A stretch of DNA of 64,000 bases from Isochrysis galbana. Taxonomy: Eukaryota > Haptophyta > Isochrysidales > Isochrysidaceae. The notes below the pieces were generated by a model. It ran no database searches. It was not told the origin of the DNA and saw nothing but the letters and a program-made list of their open reading frames with translations. The stretch is taken from the NCBI GenBank assembly GCA_018136815.1, contig CM030937.1, forward strand, positions 1,476,253 to 1,540,252, written 5' to 3'. Made by a program: the position numbers and the translations under genes. This document shows positions 22,546 through 34,837 of the stretch, in pieces. Position 1 is the first letter of the stretch, and each line of letters begins with the position of its first letter.

Positions 22546-22886
22546 TAACTTCTTAATAGTCTCACCGCACACGCGGCCGTGGACCCTCTACTTTCTACTC
22601 ACGCAGCAAACCTTTCTACACCCCCTCTCTCCCGGCCCTTTCCCCCCCGCCATCAGGCGACTCCCCCCGTGCACTACTAGGGGGATAGGGGAAAAGGGCT
22701 TAGATATGGTCGGTGGCCCGCGCCCCCCCCCCGGTGATCCGTTCCCCCCTTCCTCCTATGCCTACCGGGCTGGCGGCGTCCTCAGTCCCGACTTCTCCTG
22801 TAAACAGGTTGACGAATTGTGATGGCCCATAGGGCCTGAGGGCAATGAGGAAGGGGGCATGCCGGCGGCAGGCGCGGCGGAGGGGC
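22546..22886 (-). mobile_element. LINE-family 3' end remnant plus shared 75-100 bp module
   Basis: Minus strand ends with GAGACTATTAAG. The block to 22810 matches the 3' half of the 6313-7076 element, including the conserved CCCCCCGTGCACTACTAGG segment. From about 22811 to 22886 it carries a module (GAATTGTGATGGCCCATAGG and flanks) also present at 51925-52028 and 55779-55850. Confidence 0.55.
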
Positions 22887-22909
22887 TGCTCGGCCGGTGT
22901 GACTTCCCT

Positions 22910-23846
22910 AGAAAGTTGTTTGGTTCCCCCCCTACCCCCTCGCGCGGAAAGTTGTCAGATTAGCCCCCCCCAAACTATGGAGTTTTTTTAATGGACGAAA
23001 TCTGACACCTTTCCGCGTGAGGGGATAGGGGGGAACCAACAACTTTCTGGAGGCGGTGCACGACTTGGCGGGGTGGTCTGCTCGGCCGACGTGCATTCCC
23101 CAGAAAGTTGTTTGCCCCCCCCCTGAGGAGGTCGCCGATGTCTTCACGTGAATAGGACGGTGTGCACTTCCCTTGAGGAGGTCGCCGATGTCTTCACGTG
23201 AATAGGTCGGTGTGCATCACCCCCCCTGAGGAGGTCGCCGATGTCTTCACGTGAATAGGTCGGTGTGCACTCCCTCCACTGAGGAGGTCGCCGATGTCTT
23301 CACGTGAATAGGTCGGTGTGCACTCCCTCCACTGAGGAGGTTGCCGATGTCTTCACGTGAATAGGTCGGTGTGCATCCCCCCACTAAGGAGGTCGCCGAT
23401 GTCTTCACGTGAATAGGTCGGTGTGCACCCCCCCACTGAGGAGGCCGCCGATGTCTTCACGTGAATAGGTCGGTGTGCATCCCCCCGCTAAGGAGGTCGC
23501 CGATGTCTTCACGTGAATAGGTCGGTGTGCATCCCCCCACTGAGGAGGCCGCCGATGTCTTCACGTGAATAGGTCGGGGTGCATCTCCCCCACTGAGGAG
23601 GCCGCCGATGTCTTCACGTGAAGGGGTAGGGGGGGGAACCAACAACTTTCTCGAGGCGGTGCACGACTTGGCGGGGTGGGCTGCTCGGCCGACGTGCATT
23701 CCCCAGAAAGTTGTTTGGTTCCCCCCCTACCCCCTCGCGCGGAAAGTTGTCAGATTTAGCCCCCCCCCCAAACTATGGTTTTTTTAATGGACGAAATCTG
23801 ACACCTTTCCGCGTGAGGGGGTAGGGGGGGAAACCAACAACTTTCT
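22910..23846. repeat. Three tandem palindromic elements with shared inverted ends
   Basis: Units at 22910-23048, 23102-23651 and 23705-23846 each start AGAAAGTTGTTTG and end with the inverse CAACAACTTTCT. Units 1 and 3 are near-perfect palindromes with arms of about 52 bp and a short A/C-rich centre. The spacers 23049-23101 and 23652-23704 are nearly identical (GGCGGTGCACGACTTGGCGG and onwards). Unit 2 holds a minisatellite in place of the palindrome centre. Confidence 0.75.
23124..23626. repeat. Minisatellite, ten copies of a 50-53 bp unit
   Basis: Unit core GATGTCTTCACGTGAATAGG preceded by TGAGGAGGTCGCC and followed by TCGGTGTGCA plus a C-run of variable length. Units start near 23124, 23174, 23227, 23280, 23333, 23385, 23437, 23489, 23541 and 23594. 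Length differences lie in the C-run. The units abut with no unique spacers, so it is not a CRISPR-type array. Confidence 0.85.
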
Positions 23847-23850
23847 GGAG

Positions 23851-24489
23851 GCACCGTACCGTGTCGCCGAGGCGCTCGGTGGAGGTCGCTACCGTCTACG
23901 CGATCAAGAGAATCGCCTCCTCTCTGAGGAGGTGCATGTTACTAACCTCCGCCCCTACTACACACTCACAGACAAAGATCCACTCCAAGACGATGAGTTC
24001 ATTGTGGAGTCCCTTCTGGATCGCAAGGGCCGGGGAGATAATCGCTGCTACCTCGTCAAGTGGCGCGGCTACGCGCGATCTTCTGCCACATGGGAACCAA
24101 TGGCTGAGCTCATGCGCCGCTGTGCCTCCTTGGTCGCTGACTACGATGCCGCTCACCCCTTCCCGCCTGCTTGCAAGTCACAGATGGCAAAGCGGGCCAC
24201 TAAATGGCAGTCTCAAGAAGGATCGGCTCTGCCACGGCCGACCGCCCAAGAACCTCGCGTGTGCCCCGCTGCAGCCGCATCGGATCGGGTGATTCCGCGC
24301 CGTTCGCCACGTCTCGCCTCACTCCCGCACGACTCACCTGTAGCCCATGTCGGTGCTTTGCCCGCTCTCTTCCTCCCTACTGAGGCCCGGTCCTCTAGCC
24401 CGCTGCCACAGCCGCAGCGTGCGTCGTTTCTGCGCCACACAAGGCACACTAACGGTATAGAACCACAAATGGCACAAGACACCCTGTGA
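23851..24489 (+). pseudogene. Ty3/gypsy integrase C-terminus with chromodomain
   Basis: Open frame from about 23851 encodes the integrase C-terminal barrel (APYRVAEALGGGRYRLRD, EEVHVTNLRPYY). A chromodomain follows (DEFIVESLLDRKGRG, RCYLVKWRGYARSSATWEP), then a basic, Pro-rich tail to the stop at 24489. Chromodomains direct chromoviral retrotransposons to heterochromatin. The rest of pol is absent: upstream sequence switches directly into the palindromic element ending at 23846. It is a fragment; no LTR was identified. Confidence 0.8.
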
Positions 24490-24660
24490 TACTTACTAGC
24501 AGTAAACTTGGCGGAGATCAATCAAAGCGGGATCACACGGACTCCAAGGAGGGTATTCCGATAAAAGTAAGAACACAAGAGAAGCCACAGTCTCCCGCCC
24601 CCTTCTCTCCGACTCCCGGCCGAAGCAGCGCGCACGGCCTCCCTGGAACCGGCTTCTCCG
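24490..24660. other. Short junction sequence
   Basis: Separates the chromovirus remnant from the truncated LINE leader. Nothing recognised. Confidence 0.3.
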
Positions 24661-25459
24661 TTAAAGAGGGAACTGGGGAAGGGGAAGGGGGTTGATAGGG
24701 GTTAGGGTTGGGTAGTAGGGAGGTTCAATAGCACGCTGCCTCACGCCGCGCATGTAGCGGGAATTTTTAAGAAGATTTTTTTTCTCTTCAGGGTCCATTG
24801 GGCTCATTGAGTCCGCATCGGTGTCGCCCTCTTTCGAGGGTTTTGTGTGTTGAGTGCTTGGTGTTGGCTTTTGTTGGTGTTGGTGCCTGCTGTGCTGGGC
24901 CTCTTGGGCCGATGTTGTGCACGTCATTCGCTCGCCCGAGGCGCGTCTGTCCGCCCGCCCTTCGGCTCCGTTGGGCAGCATCCCCTTCGTTCCGTCTCTC
25001 GTGTTGTTCCTGTCCCCCATCCTGGGGGTCCACAACTGTTCCATGTGCAGCCCCATGTTTTTGTACGTCATGCCCCCTTTGGGGTTATGCTCATGATGGT
25101 GCCGGGCCGGCACCTCGCGCCGGAGCGCGAGGGCGGTACCGCGGCTGTGTAGGGTCCAGGCCCGGGGGCCTTCCCTGATGGAGCGTCCCACTTGGATGGT
25201 GTGTCTGGTGTGGCTGTGGGTTGTGGTTTGTGTGTGCAGCATGCTGTCAACCAGCATGCTGGTCGTGCTCTCTCTGTTCTCGGTGGTGCGCGGGCATGGC
25301 CCGCTAGCTCCTGTGCCCACCTGGCTGGGGGGGTCGTCCTGGCGCGGTCGCTTCGGCGACAGCGGCGTGTCCATGAAAGCTTCGTCCATCGCGGCGAGGG
25401 CCGCGGCAGCGAGGGCGGGAGGCGGCGCGCGCTCCATGACCCTATCGTTTTAACGATAG
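24661..25459 (-). mobile_element. LINE 5' end: hairpin leader and N-terminal ORF
   Basis: On the minus strand it begins with the hairpin CTATCGTTAAAACGATAG (25459-25442) and GGTC, then ATGG at 25437 opening a 258-residue frame. The frame is hydrophilic with a basic NLS-like start (MDTPLSPKRPRQ), also seen as MDLSLAKRPRPP in the copy at 50903. No endonuclease or RT is present, so the copy is 3'-truncated near 24661-24700. The ORF is probably the N-terminal or ORF1 region of the LINE. Confidence 0.6.
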
Positions 25460-26189
25460 TTCGATAAAAGTGATGATGATAAAACCTCAATCTCAATCTT
25501 GACTTAGTGAATTTTCACCCTTGGACCTTAGAAGTTAAAAGGCGTGTTTGACCGCCCTAGGGAAGGGGAATCGCACCATCTCTGGATCTCAAGCGTCAAG
25601 CGAAGATTTTCGTGGCGACCGGTGGCCCTCCTATTAGTAATTAAAAGCCCTGTTTGACTGCCCTATGACTATGAATTTTTAGCCCTACCCCTAATACAAA
25701 ACCCTCTATGGCCGCTCTATGCTCTATATGTGTCGTAGGTATCCACCCGCCATACTGAGAAAGGTCCCAGGGGTTGGTGGCGTGAATCTGTAGAAGGTTT
25801 TGATAGTATACTAAACATGCCGAACTCGACAAGGGTTGGTGGCGTGAAGCGTGAATATTTCAATGTGTAGAAGAGTTCAAATAGTGCGTAGTAGTAGAGA
25901 TGCGCGCTGCTACTCATCCATCGCGCACCTTACAATCGCGCCGCTTGGCTGCATCTCGCGATCTCCTGAGTGCGCAGCGTGATGAGGCCGAGCAAGGACT
26001 TCAGGGATTCTACTGACGGCGCTCGCCGAAGCTTTTGGATCTCGAATGGGGCGGCGATCTCATTGGCGCCCGCGCCGCGGTGGGGGGGTCCCTTTTGACC
26101 GCGGCGCTGCGCTTTGCACTCGGGCGTGACCCAGAAACTTCCCCTCGGCCACCCTGCAACCTCCCCACTCGTGCGGAGAGGCGCCAAAA
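25460..26189. other. Intergenic region with short duplicated phrases
   Basis: Contains two copies of a GTTTGACCGCCCTA-like phrase (25548, 25648; also at 45113) and a repeated GGTTGGTGGCGTGAA (about 25773, 25835). No gene supported. Confidence 0.4.
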
Positions 26190-26562
26190 CAAAACCTCCC
26201 TCCCCCCCCCCCTCTCCGCCCCCCTCGCCGCGACGCCCCCCCCCCTTCCCCCCCCCCCCCCCCCTTCCCCCTTCCCCCCCCCCCCCTTCCCCCTCCCCCC
26301 CGCGCAGAGCTCATTTAGCTTCCCCCCCCTTCCCCCGCGCGGCTCCCCCTCCCCGCCCCCCCTCCCCCCATTACGCAGCTCGCTGCCCCTCGCCCCCCCC
26401 CCACTCTCCCCCCCCCCCCCCGCCCTTCCCTCCCCCCCCTCCCCCTTCCTCCCCCCCCCCAGACTTTCTCTCTTCCCTCCGCTATCCCCGCAGGGCGAGA
26501 GCAGAGCCAGACTCCTCTCCACTCGCCCCTCGCCCCGACCCCTCACCCTTCCTCTCTCCGCC
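26190..26562. promoter_or_regulatory. Poly-C/pyrimidine tract upstream of chlH
   Basis: Nearly pure C/T on the plus strand from 26190 to 26470, directly 5' of the chlH start. A promoter-proximal role is inferred only from position; similar tracts precede other genes in the window. Confidence 0.4.
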
Positions 26563-29500
26563 ATGCTCGCGCTCCTCGGGCTGGCATCCGCGGGCTTTGC
26601 GCCCACCGCCAGGCTGGGTACGTGCACACACCAATCAATCACCCACTCCCGACGCCCCCCTAGGGCTCTCTCGCCTGCGTTCCTCTGCTTGGTGGCAGAG
26701 CGAACGAAAGGCCACTCTCTCGGATGGACCTCTACGGCCTCACGCGGCGCCCAGCTGTGTTCAACACAACACCGTAGTGTAGATATGTGTCTGATCGCTC
26801 TTTCCGTACCCCCTTTCGCAACACAGGTGGCGTGCGAACACCTGCGACATTCGCACACGCTGGCGCTGTGGCTGCTGGGGTTGATGCGGGATTGGCCCCC
26901 CTATTCGAGGAACCCCGCCGGTGCGCCGCGACGCCGCGACGCGAAAGCGCTGTCCAGACGAACCGGCTGGCGGCGCGTCCCTCACGTGCGCGGAGGAAGC
27001 GCACAGACCGCCGATGGTGGTAATGTGGTGATTCTTCAAGACGTCCCCAGAAGATTCCCGTTTGATTCTGTGTCATCAATGCTGCTGCTCCATCCCACAG
27101 TCTTTCCCCGCTCGTTCATCCTGCAGGGCTATGCGTTCGGGCGTGACCTCGATGGTCGCAACTGGCCCGGCCGCCGGTATGTTCACCCAGTCTAATCCAG
27201 AGGACCGCCGCGTCGTGCCTGACGAGCCGGGCGATCGCGAGATCTTTAAGGTGGTCTACGTTGTGCTTGAGTCCCAGTACCAGTCCTCGCTGACTACTGC
27301 GTGCAAGCGCATCAATGCTGGACAGGAGAACGTGGCCGTCGAATGCTCCGGATACATCCTCGAGGAGCTGCGCGATCCGAAGAACTACGAGCAGTTCAAG
27401 AAGGATGTCGCGGAGGCCAACATCTTCATTGGCTCACTCATCTTCGTGCAGGAACTCGCTGACAAGGTCGTCGAGGCCGTCGAACCGCACCGCGAGCGCA
27501 TGGACGCGCTTTGTATCTTCCCATCAATGCCACAAGTCATGCGCCTCAACAAGATTGGTTCTTTCACCATGGCGTCGATGGGTCAGTCCAAGAATGTCAT
27601 GACCGACTTCATGAAGAAGAACAAGCCATCGGGTACCTCTTTCCAGGACGGCATGCTCAAGCTCGTCCGCACTCTTCCGAAGGTCCTCAAGTACCTACCG
27701 GGCGACAAGGCGAAGGACGCGCGCTCCTTCATGATGTCCCTGCAGTATTGGCTCGGTGGTTCACCCGAGAATATTGAGGCGCTTCTCCTCAACCTCGCTG
27801 GCAACTACGTCCTCGAGGAGGGCAAGCTCTCTGGTGAGATTGTCTCGCCGCCGGAGGTGATCCCCGACCAGGGTATCTGGCACCCGATGGCGCCCCGTGT
27901 TTTCGAGGACTCCTCCGAGTATATGCAGTGGCTCCGCAACGAGCATGCGCCCTCAATTGGTATCGATCCGCTCAAGGCGCCCGTCGTCGGTCTCGTCCTC
28001 GCCAAGTCGCATATCAATACCAAGGACGATGCGCACTACGTCTCGATGATCATGGAGATCGAGGCCCAGGGTGGTCTTGTGCTTCCCACGTACACTGGCG
28101 CGCTCGATTTCTCCAAGTGCGTCGAGGAATATTTCTTCCAGATGGGATCACCAATCATTGATGTCACCATCAATCTCACGGGATTTGCCCTGGTTGGTGG
28201 ACCGGCCACTCAGGACCATCCCAAGGCGGTCGCAACGCTCAAGCGCCTCAACCGACCCTACTTGTGCGCTGTGCCGGCCACCTTCCAGACCTTCGAGGAG
28301 TGGAAGGACTCCGAGCTCGGCCTGCACCCTGTTCAAGTTGCGCTGCAGGTCGCACTCCCCGAGATTGATGGTGCAATCGAGCCTCTCATCTTCTCTGGTC
28401 GTGACGGCGTCACAGGCCGTTCCATCCCGCAGTCGGATCGCGTCCAAACCCTTGCGAAGCGTGCTCTCAAGTGGGCTGGCCTTCGCCGTAAGAAGAACGC
28501 CGAGAAGAAAGTGGCGATAACCGTCTTCTCGTTCCCTCCAGACAAGGGCAATGTGGGCACCGCAGCTTATCTCAACGTTTTCGGTTCCATTTTCGAGTCG
28601 CTTAAGTCGATGAAAGCTGCCGGCTACGACGTCGGTGAGCTCCCGCAGTCAGTCGAGGAACTCGTTGACAAGATCCTGCATGACAAGGAGGCCTCGCTCG
28701 CGTCGCCCACCCTCAATGTCGAGTATGCCATGTCCGTCTCCGAGTACAAGGAGCTCACTCCGTACGCTGAGGACCTCGAGGAGAACTGGGGTCCGCCGCC
28801 GGGTAACCTCAACACGGATGGACAAAACCTCCTTATCTTCGGCAAGTCGTTCGGCAACGTCTTCATCGGCGTGCAGCCCTCGTTTGGCTACGAGGGGGAC
28901 CCCATGCGCCTCCTCTACGCCAAGTCTGCCTCGCCCCACCATGGCTTCGCCGCTTACTACACGTACGTCGAGAAGGTCTTCGGCGCCGATGCTGTCCTCC
29001 ACTTCGGCACTCACGGATCGCTAGAATTCATGCCCGGCAAGCAGGTCGGTATGGCTGGCACTTGCTACCCGGATCGCCTGATCCAGTCCACCCCGAACCT
29101 CTATTACTATGCTGCCAATAATCCGTCGGAGGCGACCATCGCCAAGCGTCGCTCGTATGCAAACACCATCTCATACCTCACCCCACCGGCGGAGAATGCC
29201 GGCCTCTACAAGGGTCTCAAGGAACTCTCCGAGCTTGTCGGATCATACCAGGGCCTTCGCGACTCTGGCCGCGGCCCTAACATCGTCAACTCGATCGTTG
29301 CCACAGCGCGTCAGTGCAACCTTGACAAGGACATCCAGGACCTTCCTGGTGAGGATGAGGACAGCGCAGAACTTGACCTCGACGGTCGCGACGCCATTGT
29401 CGGCAAGGTCTATTCGAAGATTATGGAGATTGAGTCTCGCCTTTTGCCTTGTGGCCTTCATACAGTTGGTGTGCCACCGACAGCTGAGGAGGCGGTTGCC

Positions 29501-31159
29501 ACTCTCGTGAACATTGCATCGATCGACCGTCCAGAGGATGGAATTGAAGGACTCCCGCGCATCATCGCCAAGTCCATTGGTCGCGACATCGAAGACATCT
29601 ATCGCCGTTCCGATGCAGGCGACCTTGAGGACGGTATCCTTCGCCAGAAGCTCGTGGAGGCTGTGCGCGCCTCTGTCCGTGCGTCCGTTGAGCGCTCGAC
29701 CGACGCCTCGGGCCGCGTAACCGAAGTCAACCCCATGTTCGCTGGCCTCCAAAATATGTTTGGCGGCTCGCCAATGGTGCAAGCGCTGAAGAAAAGTGGC
29801 TTCACCAAGATTACCGATCCTGACATCGAGAAGATCTTCGGCTACCTCGAGTTCTGTCTCAAGCAGATTGTCGCCGATAACGAGATGGGTGCGCTCCTCG
29901 AGGGGCTCAACGCTGAGTTCATCACGCCCGGTCCGGGTGGCGATCCGATCCGTAACCCGCTCGTTCTTCCGACCGGCAAGAATATGCACGCTCTCGACCC
30001 GCAGGCCATCCCAACCAAGGCCGCTTGCGACTGCGCTAAGGTCGTTGTCGACCGTCTCATCGAGCGCCAGGTTGCCGACAACAACGGCGAGTACCCCGAA
30101 TCGGTTGCTTTTGTACTGTGGGGCACTGACAACATTAAGACCTACGGCGAGTCGCTCGCGCAGGTTCTCTGGATGGTGGGCGTGCGCCCGCTCCCCGACT
30201 CGCTTGGTCGCGTCAACCAGATCGAGGCCATTCCGCTCGAGGAGCTTGGACGTCCCCGCATTGATGTCGTCGTCACCTGCTCTGGCGTCTTCCGCGACCT
30301 CTTCATTAACCAGATGAACTTGCTTGATCGCGCTGTCAAGCTCGTTGCCGAGCTCGACGAGCCCCTTGAGATGAATTTTGTGCGCAAGCACGCACTTGAG
30401 GAGGCCGAAGAATTCGGCTGCTCCGTTCGTGAGGCCGCTACGCGCGTGTTCTCTAATGCTGCCGGCTCCTACTCGGCCAACGTCGGCCTGGCCATTGAGA
30501 ACGGCGGATGGGAGGGTGAGGAGCAACTCCAGGAACAGTTCACCTCGCGTAAGGGGTTCGCCTTCAACGCCGACAAGCCCGGCATCCTCGACGACCAGGC
30601 GGACAGGTTCAAGTCGGCACTCAGGAAGGTTGACGTCACATTCCAGAACCTCGACTCCTCGGAGATTTCGCTCACGGACGTTTCACACTATTTCGACTCT
30701 GACCCCACAAAGGTTGTGTCATCTCTCCGCACTGACGGTAAGAAGCCGACCTCCTTCGTCGCCGACACTACCACCGCGAACGCCCAGGTGCGCACCCTCT
30801 CTGAGACGGTCCGCCTTGACGCCCGCACCAAGCTCCTCAACCCGAAGTTCTATGAGGGCATGCTTAAGTCGGGCTACGAGGGGACGCGCGAGATCACCAA
30901 GCGGCTGCGCAATACTATGGGCTGGTCTGCGACCGCAGGCGCCGTCGACAACTTCGTGTACGAGGATGCCAACGAGGTCTTCATTGCCGACGAGGAGATG
31001 CAGAAGCGTCTCCTCGAAACTAACCCGAACGCTTTCCGCGACATGGTCACCACCTTCCTTGAGGCCAACGGCCGCGGCTATTGGGAGACATCTGAGGAAA
31101 ATCTCGACCGCCTACGCCAGCTCTATGCTGAGGTTGACGACAAGATCGAGGGCCTTTAA
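26563..31159 (+). CDS. chlH: Magnesium-chelatase subunit H (plastid)
   Basis: Exon 1 is 26563-26617 ([18 protein letters not shown], signal peptide plus plastid motif). Exon 2 starts at 26827 and exon 3 runs 27127-31159. The end of exon 2 is ambiguous: 26920, 27016 or 27019 all keep frame. The shortest choice gives about 1393 residues, close to plant ChlH. Exon 3 encodes the full CobN/Mg-chelatase H protein, including the conserved [18 protein letters not shown] block, [14 protein letters not shown] and [25 protein letters not shown]. ChlH binds protoporphyrin IX and, with ChlI and ChlD, inserts Mg in the first committed step of chlorophyll synthesis. The body is uninterrupted and appears functional. 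Confidence 0.95.
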
Positions 31160-32387
31160 GCCCGCCCGCGCGGGATTCGAAAGGGGGCCCGTACCAGCGC
31201 CCTAGCGGGGCTCCCTGGGTGGGACGAGGGGACTGGGGTCCTCTTACGATGAACTGCCGCCGTCACCTTGGCGGGCAGATTGACGCCAGCACACATGGCG
31301 CAGCGGACACTACTGTGATCCTGTCTTCTGGGTCGTTGTGGGCGAACATTATTAAGAGATGCTGGAGAGTATTGTGTTGCTGGTGTGCGTTGAGTGTTTT
31401 GGCCACGACACATGATGTTCTTGGTGAACATGTTGCTCCAGTGGTGAGAGAACGAATAAGTACACGAAAAAGTCTCTTCTCCCAACATTCCCTCTCCCCA
31501 TAGCAGAGATCTCATGAGTACACGCCTGCTACTTAAGGTCGCGTTCTATTGAATACTTAAGGGCGGTCAAACTGAGCTTCTTAAGTACTAAGATTGTATA
31601 TTGGGGGGGGGGTCGACATTTTTGACCTTGAGCGGAAAGCCCCGGCGAAAGCGGGTGGAGGGTTTCCCGGCCTTTTCAGAATCCTCGTCTGAGTGGCGGA
31701 AGCTGAAGCTGTCTTGTTACTTGTCTCTTAGGGGTCTCTACTCTCTACCCTTGCCCTTGCACGATCCGTTCACCGGATGAAACGGCTCAACCGCCGTAAC
31801 CGACTCAATCAACCGCCGTAACCGACTCAACCGCCGATCACGTTACCGATACAAAAACAAAACCCCAACAAGAACAAATGCTTTGCACACCACCTAGTCA
31901 TAGCGAGGCCTTGGGTTCACGGCACACATGAAGCCTTGCGCTTCTCACCCCCCTTGACCTGATCCCCTGGAGAAGGGCAAAGAAGGTGCAACTCGAGGTT
32001 CCCTTTTTTTGTCACGCCCCTCCCGGCTTTTTAGGTATATAATTTCTGCTGACCCCTAACTTCGCCCCTAACTCGGGTCATCAAGCGGAAGACGTCTTGT
32101 GTGCCCGCTGCCCGAGTTGAAGAATGCAACCACGTGGGCGTGAGACTGCTGACGTCCGCCCTTGCACGGCATGGACAGCACGCCGGGTGGATGGCGACGT
32201 CTTCAGAAGACTTCACACCGTTTCCACGCCGTTTGCTTCAAAGGAAGAAGCAAGCGATTCCCCAGGAGTCTGCAGGATGCACTTCGCCCCAGTGACCGCC
32301 ACTCCACCTGCAAGCGTGTGAATGAGCTGCAGCATGCGTGTGATCATGGATTGAGAGATCGCGGCGTCGTCATAGCTCGCCAGGGAG
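31160..32387. other. Intergenic region, no gene supported
   Basis: Includes duplicated CCGCCGTAACCGACTCAA phrases (31790-31830). Minus-strand frames at 32213-32449 and 32409-32720 look mildly protein-like but carry no domain I recognise. Confidence 0.4.
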
Positions 32388-33497
32388 GTGCGGTTCAGGA
32401 GATGGATGTCAACTGTGCAGACCACAATCGCTTGGCTCTTTGCGCTCATCGAGACGCGTGACTGGAAGTTCTCTTACCGCCTCTGCAAAATCTCCGCGCA
32501 GTGCAGCACGCAGCACGCCGCTGCTGCTCTGCTCGCCCGCGCGCGACTTTGTGACGAAGGTACCGAGCGGAGCCACGACGCAAGGCTCCTGCCTCAACCT
32601 CCGCGGCATGTTCTCGAGCTCGACCATCACGACGCAGGCAATAGAGTTGTACGCTCCAAGTCCAGTGTCACCATTACCGAAAGCCTCTTCTCCAGAAGCG
32701 ACATTAATGCACCAGTGCAAATCGTCGGCCGGCCGACATCGCTAAATACGATGTTTGATGATGCAAACGCATTTAACTCACCCGTGCGTCTAGAAACATC
32801 GCGCGTGACCGACATGACGAGAACGTTTTATAGAGCGACAGCGTTCAATCAGCCACTCAACAGCTGGGACACTGCGTCCGTAACCCTAATGAATTCTATG
32901 TTCGAACAAGCGACATCATTCAACCAGCCGCTCGATTGGGACACATCGTCCGTAATCGACATGGGATTCATGTTCTATGGTGCATCGGCCTTTAACCAAG
33001 CACTCAACCACTGGGACACGTCGTCCGTAGAAACTATGGATAGTATGTTTCAAAATACGATCGCGTTTAACCAGCCGATGGATGCGTGGAACACCGGGTC
33101 GGTGAAATCCATGGAAAACATGTTCGACGGCGCCACCTTCTCGCAGGACATCTCGGGATGGGACGTGCGGAACGTCCGCTCCAGCGGCTTCACAAGCATG
33201 TTCACGAATTCGCGATTGGCCAACGAGGCGCAGACGGCCGTGCACCGGACGATCCCGTGCATGATCCACACGTCGTGGAAGGCGCAGAACGCCAACTGGA
33301 ACCCGCAGACGGCGGGCTTTCCGGCGGTGATCAACGACGTGGGCTGCGTGCCGTACCTGCCGGGCGGTGCGCTCCACGGCGACCCGCACCTCACGCTCGC
33401 GCACGGCGGCGAGGCCGACTTCCGCGGCTGCGGTCCTTCAAGTAGAACTTATACCGTCCACATGGGGGGCACTTGCCGAAAATACAACCAAACCTGA
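32388..33497 (+). pseudogene. DUF285 (BspA-like) repeat surface protein, C-terminally broken
   Basis: The frame holds about five DUF285/BspA-type leucine-rich repeats of about 25 residues with the pattern FNQPL..WDTSSV..M..MF..A (about residues 120-270). A GDPHLTLAHGGEADFRG module follows, seen in algal secreted proteins and related to the vWD start. The frame then runs into unrelated sequence near 33437 and stops at 33497, so the downstream domain is lost. No signal peptide is convincing, and the first about 100 residues may not be coding. The family is linked to extracellular or cell-surface proteins. Confidence 0.7.
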
Positions 33498-34837
33498 GGT
33501 TGCACCCTCTAACAGATGAGGGGAGGAGCGGGAGCAGCCCAGGACGCCATGCATGGCGCTCGATGCTGCTCGCTGGTCAACAAAAGTTTGTTGGCCGCAG
33601 GTACGCTGCCGATCGCGCCCGCTCTGGCGCATGTCGACCGAGCCCGTACCTACAACACCTTTGCCGCCCCAAACGCCAGGTTCCCGACTCGTCTTTCGAC
33701 GCTGTGAGGGCAGGGAGAACACCTGCCACCAATGCTCAACCAGAGCATCGGCGGAGACGGAGGAGGCGGAAGCGAGGGGGGTGGCAGAGACGGTGGAATT
33801 GGAATTGGCAAATTAAACCTCAAATCTCGAGTGGATAAAGCAACCGACTCGCTCGCCAAACACCTTGACCAAGAAGAAAGAAGCAAGGACCTACAAGCCA
33901 AGGGTAGCGGACCCTAGAGAATGTGAGAGGAAGTTTCCGCACGCCAACGCGAACGCCAAACGCGGGGAGACAACGAAACCCTGCCCCGGCCAAGCAGAAT
34001 GAACCGACGAAGAACAGGTCTGGACGACAACGAACGTCAGCAAGTCCCAAGAGAGAACTGGAACTAACGAGAAAGAAACAACAAGCGCCTTGCAAGAAGC
34101 TAAACAAGCCTCCTCAAGGCACCCCGAGAGCCTGAGACAAGCGCACAGTAAGCAACTGGCGACCTGGCGCCTTTCTTTGGGTCAAGATTACCCGAAAGGA
34201 GGAAACCTCGAATCTAGACCTGACAAACAGGCTAGAAGCAACGAAACCAGAACCCGAATTCTAGGTCGCTAGGGACGAATCCTACCAACCTAGAAGTGCC
34301 TGAGCTTCACCGTGTGGCCGCACGGCGAAGGACCTGGAGATAAGAACCTGAACCTGGAAATCGCATCATCTAGGATGAATGCGACAGCCTAGCCTTCTAT
34401 GGGTGATGTGTTTGAAGTTCGATAGTGAAACCTAGACCGTAGTAGGTGTGAGCCCAGAATCTTCATGTTTTTTTTTAGGTTGCTTGCCCATGCCAGCCTG
34501 GGCGGTCCTAGCTGAGTCTGATTTGTACGCGGAAACGGTTGCTCAATAGCTCAGCTAGCCTTCAAGGCAACTGGTGTTGGCCATCGGCTGACCTGAACAT
34601 GACCACATTTCACACAACTGAACCGTTTGACTGCTGCCGACTCACTCACTGTAGCCATCGTTTGATGCATGCTTCACATAGGAGCATACATCTAAAGCAC
34701 GTGCTGTGACTGTGTGCGGCAACCCCATCGTGCGGCCTCGTGATGTAACCTGGGTGGTTGCGGGCAGAGCGGACCGCTCGTTGTGCCACGGCGTGCAAAT
34801 CTTGGCACCGTTTGGAGCGCTCTCTCCTTCCACGGCC
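33498..34837. other. Intergenic region, probable decayed repeats
   Basis: Purine-rich, AT-richer than its surroundings. Short ORFs without domains. It may include the sequence whose insertion truncated the DUF285 gene, but no element ends were recognised. Confidence 0.35.

Noticed and set aside
23124-23626. CRISPR-like array
   Set aside because: Repeat units abut directly with no unique spacers, in a eukaryotic genome with no cas genes; it is a minisatellite.
24681-24720. Telomere-like TTAGGG
   Set aside because: Only a single TTAGGG in G-rich context; no array.
6089-25459. Hairpins as Helitron 3' ends or LINE 3' ends
   Set aside because: At 6313 the hairpin is the first base after a 17-bp target duplication, whereas Helitrons make none. 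At 25459 it precedes an ORF start, so it is a 5' end.
26035-27195. 386-residue plus ORF rich in proline before chlH
   Set aside because: Covers the poly-C tract and the chlH introns; the real leader uses other frames.
29243-30526. 427-residue minus-strand ORF
   Set aside because: It is the antisense shadow of chlH, produced by GC-rich third positions. It has no domain and lies entirely within a strongly conserved gene.
34200-34250. LINE RT fragment (a TGACAAACAGGCTA match to 5454)
   Set aside because: Match is about 14 bases with no extended protein similarity; could be chance.
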